Source of the DNA: Paralichthys olivaceus
Lineage: Eukaryota > Chordata > Actinopteri > Pleuronectiformes > Paralichthyidae
DNA: 64,000 nt
Assembly (NCBI RefSeq): GCF_024713975.1
Contig: NC_091107.1
Coordinates: 19,893,501 to 19,957,500, forward strand
Reading direction: 5' to 3'
The notes under the pieces were generated by a model that was not told where the DNA came from, did no database searches, and was given only the letters and a program-made list of their open reading frames with translations. Made by a program: the position numbers and the translations under genes. Below are positions 38,001-48,845 of this stretch, in pieces; within the stretch, counting starts at the first letter, position 1, and every line of letters begins with the position of its first letter.

Positions 38001-41000
38001 GGACATGGGCATGCAGCGAATAATCCATATGTTGAAGGCATATGGGTCACTTGGCGACAGGACTACTTGAGGAAACTCCTGCAGAATTCTGCTGGTAAGG
38101 TCTCGCATTTTCTGACACATGCTGCCTGTAACCAAATAAGTGAGTCCCCTGCAGTGCTCCATCCTCAGCCCCCACTTGTTTCTCAACTCAGAGAGAAGCA
38201 TGTAAAACAGATTCTCTGCATCCACGTCACATGGTAGGAACCCAATGAGGTGCTTTTGTGGGAACCCATCAACGGTGACAGACCTGATGAAAACCGGAAT
38301 CTGCTCTTTTCCTTCTATGCTCGTCACATCCTGAAGCAGAATGGAGAAGAATCGTGCCTGTATGAGGCTATTTTGGATCTCCTCCCGCATGAGGTCTTCG
38401 CTGAACTGCAGGATTTCTCTCTTGTCAATTTTCTCCACACAGATACGATTGAGTGCTTGCTGACCCCTAGCGCTACCAATCGACTCATCTGCATTTGCAC
38501 CATTGATGCTGAAACCAGTCAGTGCCAGAATTTCCTTAAAATACACTTTTAGAGTCTCTTTTGCTTTAGAGCTGGTCACATCCTCTTGGGTTTGGTTATC
38601 GTTTTGCAGTTCAGGCATGGCACTCTGCTCTCCACAAAATTCTTTTGTCTCCTCTGTCACTTCTGCTGTGTTTTCTAGTAGGAAAGACAAATACAACTAA
38701 TTGAATTAGGAAGATGATTTTTTGAAATTGCAAATTCAGTCAGTGAATAATTACTTATAATAATTACTTAAAACAAGGGTGAATACATTTGAACATAGAC
38801 TAAAACTCAAGTCTTATTCAAATTTATATCTCAAGAGGCTTTAATGTGGAACTTTTTAAGGATGAATTAATGCAGTACCTTTTGTTTTCTTCACAGAAGA
38901 AGGTTCCTCTTCCGACTAGGAAAATGAAAAGGGTAATTATATACTTGCAGTTTTCATGTATCATTACAAAAGCAGCCATTTTAAAAATTGAAGCACTTAC
39001 AGGATCTCTAGCTCGTTTCCTGTTGCAGGGCAGTTGATTATTCTCCAGTGTCGTTAAGTCAAATATTGTTGGAACAGCATCATCACTTAGGACACAACTA
39101 GAGGCGCTCTGAAAAAACAAGAACAGACCTTTATGCAAAGCTTCAATCATCAACTTCAGACCATGTGATATTAAAACTAAATCAAATTATACTGCATGAC
39201 ACATTTTATTAAATCTAATTATTATAGGAACTCTTAATCAACATAGTCTGATGAATACCTTAAAAAAAGTAACCAATGTGTTGTTTGCAATGTAAGTTGG
39301 TGTAATTCTTCAAATGACCTTGATATTTTTGACAAATAAATGCTTATTGTCTCTTATATACAGTATTTTACTTTGTTAATTATATTTGTAAAGTGTATAT
39401 CTTCCCCATATTTGTTCCTTTCTGATTCCACTGAAGCTCACAGAAAGTCTGTCATTCCTCTTTCAAAATCATTTTCTCTGAAAGAATATTTCAGGTTTGA
39501 GCTCGACATCTGTAATCTTTCACTCTGCTTGACAGACATTCTCCCTGGTTTATTTCTGCAGTGAAGCCAAAAGGACATGCCATTGACTCGTTTATAGTCG
39601 TAACCTCCTGCAGGTTAGACGCTGACTAAAACTGGAAGACCTACTATAGACTCAGAGCTTGAAGCTTACACTCAAGCTCAGAGTGACTTTTGGGTTGTCA
39701 GTGTCTCTTTTTACCTGGTTACTCATTTTGGATGGATAGCCATCTTTATATCAAGCCCTGGTGTTTCCAAACTTCTTGCATTTTGCAAACAACATTTGTT
39801 GTAACATTATAAGCGTCACAAAGACAGGAATTAGAGCTGCTACTGTTGTATCAAATTGAATTTGGCTGTTCAGTTGTGCCTTCTAAACTGGTAATTCTGG
39901 TTGCCCTGGTTAAGTTGTGACAATAGAATAATGTGTTCAGGTTTTAATAAACGTTTGAGTACTGACTCACCAAGAACAACACAACAGTGATATACTGGTA
40001 CTATAATAACAAACCAAATAAGATTGGTGTCTTACCTGTTGGGAGATCATTGAGGGCTCAAAGTGCTTTGCACAAAGTCTGTAGAGTTTATGCAACTGCT
40101 CAGCAGGTTCTGATGACAAGTCCTGGCGACCGGTGTTGATCAGCCATTGTTTACAGCTGAAAAATACAGAAGGGACAGATATAAATCATTGAGGTCACAA
40201 ACAAACGCACATTTATTTTCTTCTGTACTCTACATAGTACTGCCTGTATGGAAAGTGGTGCAGATACAAATTAAAAATTTGAATGTAGTGGATTTAAATG
40301 TGGTTTTATAAGGGGACTGTTGGGCCTTGGCAATGACATGCACTCTAATGGGTGCCTTTCTACTTATTGCTGTGAAACAGTATAGCATGGTCTATTGTGA
40401 TGCACCAGTTAAATAATGATGAGCAAGGTGACACTTTACATCAATATAGACAGCAATCAGCAGAACTGCTCGATCGAGGCTACTGTCTTGATCTGGTTAA
40501 CTGGTCTGTGACACACACATAAGTTGCATCCAAAATAGCAACTTGTATTATTTGTTACTTATTAGAAATTTACACTTTTTTTTATCTGAGAGCATTAAAC
40601 ATGCACACTGAGTGAAAAACTGGATATTAATGTTTGTTTTACAGTATAGATAAACACTATTATTAAATTGGGCTACCATTTTAATCAATCATTACCAGCT
40701 CTTATGCATGGACTGAGTCACAGTAGATCGTGCAAAACAAGTTTTATTTACAAATTGGGTTAGATAGTTCTTTATTCATGGCGCCTCCTGGTGGTAAAAT
40801 ATCCCAAAACAACCTAGCAAAGCTATTACCTCTCATCCAAACATGTTGTTTAGTTACTAGAGCTTTAATTTCGATTTATAGACACAATTAACAAATATTA
40901 AATAACTTGTTTCATCCATTGATGTTTAATTGTGCGAGAGTTGGTTGATCCACCTCAAACTAGTTTGTTGTGCTTTCACCTTTTTGAATAAAGAGGCTAA

Positions 41001-42442
41001 ATGACGAATGCATTTTGACTCCAGACCAAGTTATTTTCTTGATAATTGGGAAAATGGAAAACTAATTGTTACAGCACCACCTTGAGGTCAGTGACTGTCA
41101 TTCTTTGGCACCTCAGAAGTGGGTCGACTTTTTCAACACAGCCACGAAAAGAAGCAAGCAAGACAATACTTGGGCCACTAAAAAAGCCAGTGGTGATGAT
41201 TGATGACTTCATCGCCGGGTGAACGCACACGAACGTGACATCAGAAGCTCTTGGTGTGTTTTACACGTGCACAGGTGAAGTCACGTCTGCAGCTCCTGCG
41301 GGGATCTGTCAGACTCACCTGACTCATGCAGACCCGCTCCGGTTAGCTGCATCACAACAACCCTGCCTCGGTGATACCACAACTTAATCGCGATTTATTA
41401 CTGACCCTCCACTTTACACGGTCCCTTCATTTTTGCCCTGTCTTCCATCATTCATTCTCTTCTTTCTCTCGTGCTGTGTGTCATTAACGCACGGAGAAAA
41501 TACGGGTGGATTAGAACGCCTGAGGGGGAATGGGCTTCACCTCACAGCAACATTAGCAGGGTGCTAGTTCGAAGACGAGCACGCGGAGCAGAATGCTGGT
41601 TTAGAAAGCACTCACTCACTGCAGGGGTGTGATGTATTAGTCGGTGGTGGCTCTGGTTCTGAGGTTAGATTTCCTGTGAGTCAGAACTGCAGCTGCTACT
41701 CAAACGCACTTCTTGAACTCATCTGACTTTTCATTGTTTAATCGCAAACACTGAGCATAATCGTGCAGAATGAGCCTGATCTCAGTGGATTGACCTGAGT
41801 TGCGGAGCGGCCACAGGATGCAGGAGGCGCTACGGTGTTATTTATTCATCACCTGTTAAAATCACGCAAAACTCGGTCTCAATTGACATCCATGTAAATG
41901 CTCCGTGTCTTAGTTCGAGCAGAAACAAGCACAACCACCGCTCTGTGGCTGAGGCGGTTTCATTTCCCTGGGCTAACGTCAGTCACACACCTCTGAGGCG
42001 GTAGGTGTCGTGCACCGATGGCGATTTAGATTACAACACAAAAAAAGTTTTTAACTACGGTTTCTTGTTGTTTGTGAAGCCACCGGACACAAAGACACGC
42101 GGACAGAAACATTAACGATCAGCAGCGTCCGTCTCCGGCTCTGAAGGACCGATCGGAGCCTATTTCACTCGTTTTTTTCCTCCTCTCAAGTGTAACTAGT
42201 CTGCGCCATTTTCGACGGAGTTGTGTCACTGTTAGCCAACATGCTGCGAAGCTAACGCTACCAGTGCTAACAGTTGGGAGCTAACGCATTCATTGTGCAG
42301 GCTCGCGGCTCGTTTTCAAACCCCGAGTTCAGTGAAATAAACGCGGCTCTTACCGCTCCGGGTCCGCAGGGAAGCTGAAAAGTGTAGTGGTCGAGTCCCC
42401 TCGCTGGTAATCACAGCTCACCGCGGCGCAGCAGTCAGTCAT
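30474..42442 (-). CDS. THAP12-like protein with four tandem hAT-transposase-derived modules
   Basis: Exons, 5' to 3': 42354-42442, 40036-40156, 39001-39108, 38879-38915, 36885-38674, 36774-36804, 34697-36462, 34529-34577, 32595-34393, 32149-32185, 30474-32005. Every intron is GT-AG and every junction keeps frame, giving 2452 aa. Residues 1-86 form a THAP zinc finger (ligands C5, C10, C58, H61; AVPTIF at 81-86). Four diverged copies of the thap12 transposase body follow (about 119-715, 726-1314, 1331-1930, 1943-2452), each preceded by a short exon of 10-16 codons. Thap12 (PRKRIR/DAP4/p52rIPK family) was named for regulating P58IPK, an inhibitor of the kinase PKR, and has one body of about 600 aa. 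The extra copies are all open, which argues for selection on protein. It is probably a nuclear DNA-binding protein; its function is unknown to me. The alternative, four separate genes, is unlikely because only the first copy has THAP exons and the internal copies end in donors, not stops. Confidence 0.85.
32595..34393 (-). CDS. hAT-derived module C of the THAP12-like gene
   Basis: One exon of about 599 codons, preceded by a 49-base exon at 34529-34577. Landmarks: SPFFSLITDKP, PVFVRYVGE, CRGQAF (about residue 1512), LAHWLAGS, FIVTLVILKNA, YYRENLSVPL, VLSLLPS, and a weakened EINIWATVW segment in which the CW pair is lost. The open frame continues 71 bases above the exon, but only the acceptor at 34393 (CTGATTTAG|TT) joins the previous exon in frame. 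Confidence 0.82.
34697..36462 (-). CDS. hAT-derived module B of the THAP12-like gene
   Basis: One exon of about 588 codons, preceded by a 31-base exon at 36774-36804. Landmarks: SSFFSLFIDSVV, PLFLRFVDS, CRGQAY (about residue 892), FNTWWSKS, FIIAMVVLKNA, FYKDGLSVPL, FLSLVPC and ELCCWRVTW. The opening 'MAAHG' of the open frame is not a start: the exon begins at an acceptor (TTTCAG|TGGCAG), and the G carried over makes a valine codon. It ends GICL|GTATGT. Confidence 0.85.
36885..38674 (-). CDS. hAT-derived module A of the THAP12-like gene
   Basis: A single exon of 597 codons, phase 1 to phase 0, with the 37-base exon 38879-38915 in front of it. Family landmarks in order: an acidic/helical lead, ARFFSILLQDV, PVFIRSV, the CRGL motif at about residue 293 of the full protein, FNIWIIRCMP, FIITLVALKNT, FYRETLSRPI, WLSLVPS and EELGCWEVKW. 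CRGQA is changed to CRGLT, and the first catalytic-type Asp is Gln. The exon ends ILQM|GTGAGT where thap12 would reach its stop codon. Confidence 0.85.
39001..42442 (-). CDS. THAP-domain exons 1-3 of the THAP12-like gene
   Basis: Three exons encode the C2CH zinc finger: C-x4-C in exon 1 (C5, C10), a tryptophan four residues into exon 2 (W34), C-x2-H as LCAKHFE (C58, H61), and the AVPTIF box in exon 3. Exon boundaries and phases match those of the neighbouring thap12. The proline usually found in the CAAP stretch is valine here (CAAVSC). THAP fingers bind DNA in a sequence-specific way and need zinc. Exon 3 ends with a basic patch (NRKRARD) that could act as a nuclear localisation signal. Confidence 0.85.
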
Positions 42443-42640
42443 TTTGGACTGCAATGTAGCTAGCTAGTAAGTTAGCTAGCTTAGCAGGCGGTTGCAAGCG
42501 GGCTAGCCTACTCTGAGCAAACCTGCAGCAGAGTCTACAGGCTCATGCCGTGGGAGCAACCTGCAGCCCGGCCTGTCGAGTCTCACTGTTGTTTACGCGC
42601 AGCGTCTCTTCGGCGAACTAAGAACCGACTAAGTCCATGC
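41900..42640 (-). promoter_or_regulatory. CpG-rich promoter and first-intron region of the THAP12-like gene
   Basis: GC- and CpG-rich DNA surrounds the ATG at 42442. It contains clusters of GCTAAC/GCTAGC words (42231-42286 in intron 1 and 42457-42485 just above the ATG) and a YY1-like CGCCATTTT near 42204. The same word clusters mark the other promoters in this window. The start site itself cannot be read. Confidence 0.5.
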
Positions 42641-42649
42641 TTCCAAAAG

Positions 42650-43591
42650 TTGATGTTGCGCGGTGAGTCGCCGAAAGCGTGTTATCCCATCAACCAGGAA
42701 CTACACCGGGCAGTAACACGTGTTCCCCAGCAGAGGGCGGAGTGGCTCCAACAGGCCTGAGCAGAGGTCCAGGGTGAAGAGATGAAGAGTGCTCCACTGT
42801 GGGAGCATGATCCAGCAACACACCTTTTTATCAAGATGGGGTTTTATTCAGGGAAATGCTTGTGCCAGCCTGCTCCAGATGACAGCAACACACTATTCAA
42901 TAATAAATAAAACATGAGTATATTTAATCATAATTATGATTTCAAGCAGGTTTTTCTTTTTCATTATTTTGTCACATGCAGCACCAGATAATGGTTCCAT
43001 TCTCGGTTCACTTGGCAAAAATCTTCCTCTCAAATATTTTCATCAGCCTCCTATATGTGACAAAGAATAATTTGACCGACAGAAGAAATATACGAAACGT
43101 ACTGTACTGTGCCTGATCAAAAACATATATAATAAACTTACAAACTTCTTGTTTATCTATCCATCCACCCAGTCATAATATATTAATGTTTTATATACTC
43201 TATGTTGTGTATAAATGTATAGGGGAGAAGAAACACAAACACTTATTATTCCAAAGAATTGATCTCTTTATTTACATGTTCAGTGAAGGTCAGCAAATCC
43301 ACTGGTGATAGACACACTGATAACATTTATAACTCTAAACCCAAACTAAATCGTTTGCAACTGATTTGAGCAGTGAAGAGAAGGAACATTACTGAAGACA
43401 ACAGTCACTGCTGTCCAAGTGTTTGTTCATTTATTTACATTATATAAAAAAACATCCGTTTATGGGCTAGGGAGAAAGAGACACACACAAAACTTACATC
43501 TACCTCACATTAAAGATAACACAACCTGCGCATACTAACAAAGCAGTGGATAATGTGTCCAGAGGCTGAACCACATCACGACTGATTTCAT
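42650..43591. other. Space between the two THAP genes, including the thap12 3'UTR
   Basis: The part nearest 43592 is AT-rich and plausible as the thap12 3'UTR, with minus-strand AATAAA at 43267-43272 and again at 42843-42848. The part nearest 42650 is upstream sequence of the THAP12-like gene. No separate gene is seen. Confidence 0.45.
43267..43272 (-). terminator. thap12: Candidate polyadenylation signal of thap12
   Basis: AATAAA on the minus strand about 320 bases after the stop codon. Other candidates lie further downstream. Confidence 0.35.
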
Positions 43592-46105
43592 TCACACCTG
43601 CTCCTCTCTGGTAGGGTGTGTGTTCATGTAGACCTCAACCATCGAATCCAGATCATACCCAACATCATAATTCATGTTCAAAACAGCCAGACTTTTTGAT
43701 TTGAACTGGTCAGGCGTGTTCTCCATGTACGTCCTGAAGCACTTGAATGCCACATTGCAGCTGTCCTCCAGAGCCAAGGTAGGTAGGACGCCAATCTGTC
43801 TCAGGACCGCAAGCACGTTTGGGAAGAACTTCACATCGGCCAGCTGCAGCGTTTCTTGAAGGCTGGATGGCGACGTCTCACCTTTGACCTTTTTGCTCCA
43901 CTTAACCCACCAGCAGTGGAGCTCGGCAGAGAGGGTTGCTGCATTAGGGATCAGATTTTTAAACGCCTGTATGCTCTCCTCCTCAGGTTCACTGGACTTG
44001 TGCAGCTCTATGATGGTGGGGATCAGCGACAGACACTTCAGGGTCTTCAGGTGGTCCTCACTAAACAGCTCGTCCATTTCTTTGATGATGTGGTTCACCA
44101 CGGGAACAGACAGGTGGTTCTTGTAGTAACTGTCTGGTTGAATGGTTCCTGATTCTGACTGATACTTCCTCAAGAATGCACGAGGAAGCTTAACCGGGAT
44201 CTCCATCGCAGCGGCTAGGTTAACGGCCTCATCATTCCAGAACTCGTGATACACATCGATGTTGTCCAACACTTCCTTCAGGGAGTGCGATACAGCTTTT
44301 AAACTGCTCGCAGCAAAATGGGCGTCTGGTTCGTTCCCCTGCACGTTCTTCCCAAATGCTCGAGTAAGAGTCATCGTGTTTTTCAGCACGACCAGCGCAA
44401 TGATGAACTCAAAGTCAGTTAGTGCTTTCGAAATCTCTAAGGCGCTGTGTGCGACTTGGTCGTTCCACCTCATGTCTTCGTTATCGTGCACGCTGTCCAC
44501 ACATAATAGCAGTGCCTCTACGATGTCCACCGCCACCTCAAACGCATCGTGTTGTCTGGTCCAGTTGGAGCCACAGATCTCCTTCAGTTCATTAGCTTTC
44601 TCCTCCTTGTCTGGGTAGAAAATCGAAATAGCATGCTCCAACTCCAGTTGGAGTAACTCGGACTGACTGAAGAATGACTCAATTTTCTTAAAGATCGACA
44701 TAACGAGCTGAACCCCAGACAAAGCCATACTACTGGCAAGTGCCACATTCAGTGTTTGAGTAGATCTCAGTGCAACTACTGCCAATGGATATTTCTCAAT
44801 CAGTTTGGTAGAAAAGGCTTTTATTTTGCTAAAATGTGTCCCAGAGTAGGAGTGTGCTTGACCTCGACACTGTTCCATATCCAGGCCCCACTTGTCAGTC
44901 ATCTCAGACAGCAGTTTCTCTGCCAGGGCATCTCCATCTCCTTCAAAGCCCAGGAATCCAAAGAACCTCTCCCGCCGGTAGTTAGACTGGTCCACAAAAC
45001 GGACAAACACAGGGAGGAACCATTCTCCTGAGATCTTCACGACATCATCAGTGAGTAATGAGAAGGAGCCGTTTTGTTTTACTTCCTCCACCAGCTTACT
45101 GCGGATGCATTTTTCACACACCTCAATCAACTGACTGAGCTGAGCTGAGGAGCAACCCTCCCTATTCTCATTGTACCTCTTCTTCAGGACTTCATCTCCA
45201 CTATTCATGCGATATTCTAACAATGCCTGAAAGTTGCTTGACCCAACACCATCTTGTTTCACATCACCGGGCCCTGTAGGAGGAATGCTCTGCTCTCCCA
45301 AAAGCACAAGAACTTCAAATAACGACTTAAGATACTCCTTGTGTTCATCTTCCTCAGTCACAGTCGGGATATCTTCCTTTGCTGCATCTGTTTGAGACTT
45401 CTTCATTTCTGAAAGGGAAACAGAAACAGTTGCAGGACAGAAACCAAATGATTATTTCTCATTTTCAGTTTCAAGAAATACATTAGTGTGTATTTGTTGA
45501 CATTTCTTCTTACTTTTTCTCCCCCTAGTTTCTGTCTCATCAGTTTTGGTCTACAGAATTAAAGAGACAAGAGATAAATTAGAAATATTTTTACATGTAA
45601 ACGCCAAAAATCAAATAGAACAAAACCTTTTCCCCTGTTCAAAACGATTCATTTTACCCACCGTCTCTTTGTTCCGCTTCACCTGTCCATTTTGAGACTG
45701 GCTTGTCGTGTCGAAGATAGTCGGTATGGCATCATCCTTCAACACTGTACCTTGTGCATCCTGAAAGCAGTTAAGACAAAAAGGCTCATCACATAACACA
45801 TATGTAGACTTCAGAATAATGCAAATGCACAACAAAATCGGTGTATTTAACTGACAATTGGTTAAATCATATGCAGGGCTGAATTCTGGCTGAATGACTG
45901 GCAAGTAAATTAAAAGTACTGCAGTGTCTTTGGTCAATTTGTCCACAATGGCCAGAAATCATGTGCAACTCGAAGAAATCACTTACACTGTCAATCAAAG
46001 ACGTTTCAAAATGTTTTCCACACAGTCTGTAGTATCTGTACAGATGATCTGCTGATCTGTCTGCCAGGTCTTTCCTCTGGCATTTCTCTACCCACTTCTT
46101 GGACC

Positions 46106-46137
<32 letters not shown>

Positions 46138-46944
46138 AATACAATACATTAACACATGTCAAAAGGATCAAATATACAAAGCATCCTCCTAACTTATTAG
46201 AATGACTGATACACACTCATGGAAATGATTAAGCCAGTATGAACCTCACAATGTGACGAAAGGTTACCCATCAACCTCTAATCATATCAAATAATTGTCT
46301 CATTTGCATCTACTTGCGAGATATATTTTGTTAAGTCACTGGTTGTATAGCTGTCAACTTCTAAATATTCAATGCAAAGTTTTTTCTATACATATAGGTA
46401 TATTCGTTTTAATATATGTATATGTATGTATATATGTACATATTTATATATAAGTGTTATATTTTTTCTTCGCATGGTTTTCTTATACCAGGGTTTGGAT
46501 GTTGTTGTTTTTCCGTCTTCATTATTCCAGGTCAATTCAATATTACTCTTATTATATTATTATTCGATCATCCCCTTGTGACTAACTGTAAATACCCACA
46601 TGGTTACAAATGTCTTCTCTGGAACGACACGCTACACAACTGATCAACTCTCCGTGGCTTCACTTTAACAAAATACATTCTAATGCGCAAACATTTAGAT
46701 CACGAGCAGGTGACACTTATATGTATATTACGTTAGCACGTTGTAAAGTTACGAGCTGCGTGTGAGCGTGGAGCAGCTTTAATAAAAGTAATAACAGAAC
46801 GTTCTCAGCGGGCAGCTACAACTAGCATTAGCTTTAGCACGGTGTTAGCATGAGTTACCTTTCTGCATCGTGAGGGAACCTGAAGAGTGGCTGATTGTCT
46901 GATTTACTACTCGTGCAGCTCGGTGCAGCGCAGCGGCTCTGCAT
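43592..46944 (-). CDS. thap12: THAP domain-containing protein 12 (PRKRIR-type)
   Basis: Exons, 5' to 3': 46859-46944, 45987-46104, 45662-45760, 45514-45550, 43592-45408; 718 aa against 761 in human. Residues 1-84 are the THAP finger (C5, C10, C57, H60; AIPTIF). The giant last exon carries the domesticated hAT body: KEYLKSLFEVLVLLGEQ, FQALLEYRMNSGDEVLKKR, FSLLTDDVV, PVFVRFVD, CRGQAH (about residue 294), FIIALVVLKNTMTLTRAFGKN, YYKNHLSVPV, KCLSLIPT, AELHCWWVKW and KFFPNV. The second hAT catalytic Asp is absent, as in human THAP12. In mammals the protein was described as p52rIPK, a repressor of the PKR inhibitor P58IPK. It lies next to wnt11 in human too, with the same relative orientation, which supports orthology. 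Fish may carry a and b copies; I cannot say which this is. Its first intron has an odd 3' end (see the C29 tract). Confidence 0.93.
46107..46135. repeat. 29-base G homopolymer inside the thap12 intron 1 acceptor
   Basis: On the minus strand this is C29 followed directly by AG and exon 2, so it forms the whole polypyrimidine tract of the splice acceptor. Length is likely unstable and hard to sequence. Confidence 0.9.
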
Positions 46945-47060
46945 TGTTGTTACACAGTCTCAATCGTACGTGTGTTTGGCTGTGAGGCTACTGTGAGTAG
47001 CCAACTGCTAACGCTAGCTGTGATGTCACTTGAAACAAGATGGCTTCCGATTATTAATTT
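46945..47060 (-). promoter_or_regulatory. thap12: thap12 promoter-proximal region
   Basis: The sequence above the ATG at 46944 includes a YY1-type AAGATGGC (47037-47044), a motif often found at start sites of housekeeping genes, and a GCTAACGCTAGC cluster (47008-47019). A matching TTAGC cluster lies just inside intron 1 (46821-46857). Confidence 0.4.
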
Positions 47061-48230
47061 CAAAATAAAATGCACGAGCGGCACAACCACAACGCAGCTA
47101 ATAAAGAATTTCACACTACGTCTTGATAACGTCATTGCAACTATGTATTGTTTTACTTGTCAAATGTAAGTCATAAACATAACATCGGGGCTTTTCCCAT
47201 CAAACAACTCCACAGAATCCACATTGGTTCACTTGTCCCCATTTCTAAGTGTCTGTGGAGACAAATAGTAGTTTATACGTTTATTTTGAAGGGAAAGCGG
47301 CTTCCTTGTTTAAAAAGATCTCTGGAGCTTGACGTAACGAGGAGCGCGCGAGTTTCGGTCTGCTCCCACAATCCTTAGCGGTCTTTTCAAATGCGAAGGA
47401 TAGAAACCTGATGAAAACATGTCAGGACAAATTCTCCAGGAACATGTCATCGCATGTTTGTTACACGACGTGATATCAGTGATCCACCAATCACTGATGT
47501 ACGGATGTGATCACGTCTTGCTTTACTATTAGTGATAAATAATAATATTGAATATTGAATTGAATATTTGTGTGCACTAAAGATCCTTGTATGTGATATA
47601 TACATGTATATATCATTTCAGTGTATTTATTATGATCGTTTATGTGATATTAGTGTTATTCATATATATTTTTTCCAAACTTAAGTGATAGAAACACACT
47701 ATGTTACATATCTTTACTTTAAAACTAAGCTAAACAATGGCTCACGATTGTGTTATACTACTTAATGATAACTGATCTATACTAATAATACAAACAATAA
47801 TAATTATCATAGCAGTGTTGCATTTTTCTACTTGATATTTTCAACAGTTTATTTGGTGTGGCCTTATTTTTAAAATCAATGATTCATTAGTATATCACGT
47901 CGTGTTATACTTGTGCTACTGATAAACGATATGTAATAATAATATTACAAATAATAATTAGAGGAATATTCTACTTGATATTTTCAACATTTTAAAATAA
48001 TAGAAGAATATTCTACTTGATATTTTCAACATTTTATAATAATAGAGGAATATTCTACTTGATATTTCTCATCAACATTTTCTTCGTCTTCTGCTTCTCT
48101 CCCTTCATAAAGCATCGTGAAACGAACACGTGATGGATCCTGAGAATCACCGCTGATGGAGGTTCCAGCGGTGTTTACTGAGAGCTGAGGCCGAGTCCCG
48201 GCGGTCACACCCTGGGTGGAGCTGTGAGCA
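47060..48230. other. AT-rich space between divergent thap12 and the CKAP2-type gene
   Basis: Mostly AT-rich, non-coding, with a short tandem repeat at 47961-48085. No gene is seen. Confidence 0.55.
47961..48085. repeat. Three-copy 42-base tandem repeat
   Basis: 'aatattctacttgatatttt' recurs with a period of 42 bases ('attctactt' at 47968, 48010 and 48052). A looser fourth copy, 'tttctacttgatattttcaac', lies further up near 47825. Confidence 0.85.
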
Positions 48231-48339
48231 AGGGACCGGTATCACTGGAATCCTATTTGCTTTCAAACATTTGAACAGAAGCAGTGAAAAGTTGTGCGAT
48301 CATGAGAAATGCGCCTGTTCTCCCACTCTCGTCCTCTCT

Positions 48340-48506
48340 GTGGAGACATCCTATTGGTCACCCCCGCTCTCTCGCGATACTAGTGTGGCCAATCGCAGCG
48401 CAGCAGCGCCAAGTCAAATCGAAGTTTTGTTTTTCCGCGATCAGAGGAGCGAGTGTCACTGATCCGGAGCTGCCTCCTCGTGCTGTCCTACAGACAACCA
48501 CAGCCG
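48340..48506 (+). promoter_or_regulatory. Promoter and non-coding first exon of the CKAP2-type gene
   Basis: Two NF-Y type CCAAT boxes about 36 bases apart (ATTGG 48353-48357; CCAAT 48389-48393) are followed by an E2F-like TTTTTCCGCG (48430-48439). Paired CCAAT boxes of this spacing are usual in genes switched on in G2/M. A donor CCG|GTAAGT ends a first exon at 48506, which joins the acceptor at 48833. Confidence 0.55.
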
Positions 48507-48845
48507 GTAAGTTAACACTCTGTCGTTAACGTGAATGTACTGGATGTATAAGTAATACAGGTGATAACAGCTAATGCTCCGTACCGACAACACTCCCTGT
48601 TTCCCTTCATGTCCGTTAATTCTACGCTGGGAGCAACGATAACGTTTCGCCCAATCGCCCATTGCTTTATTTATTCTTTCGTTGAAAAAAATCGCGATCA
48701 GCTGCTTAATATCGGCACAATTTGAACTTTTAGATTACAATATATTTTTCAACTATAATCATGACATGCTAAATGACTCGGTTCATTCACAGTTGTAGTT
48801 TTATCGTATTTATTGCCTTCTTCATTTTCCAGAAAACGCTCCAGA

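Noticed and set aside
37570-38070. A 166-codon plus-strand frame
   Set aside because: Antisense shadow of module A.
30474-38696. Reading the four giant minus-strand frames as four separate intronless genes or processed copies
   Set aside because: Each begins at an acceptor preceded by a small in-phase exon, and three end in donors. Apparent start codons are intron sequence or a GTG. No separate THAP exons or CpG promoters lie between them.
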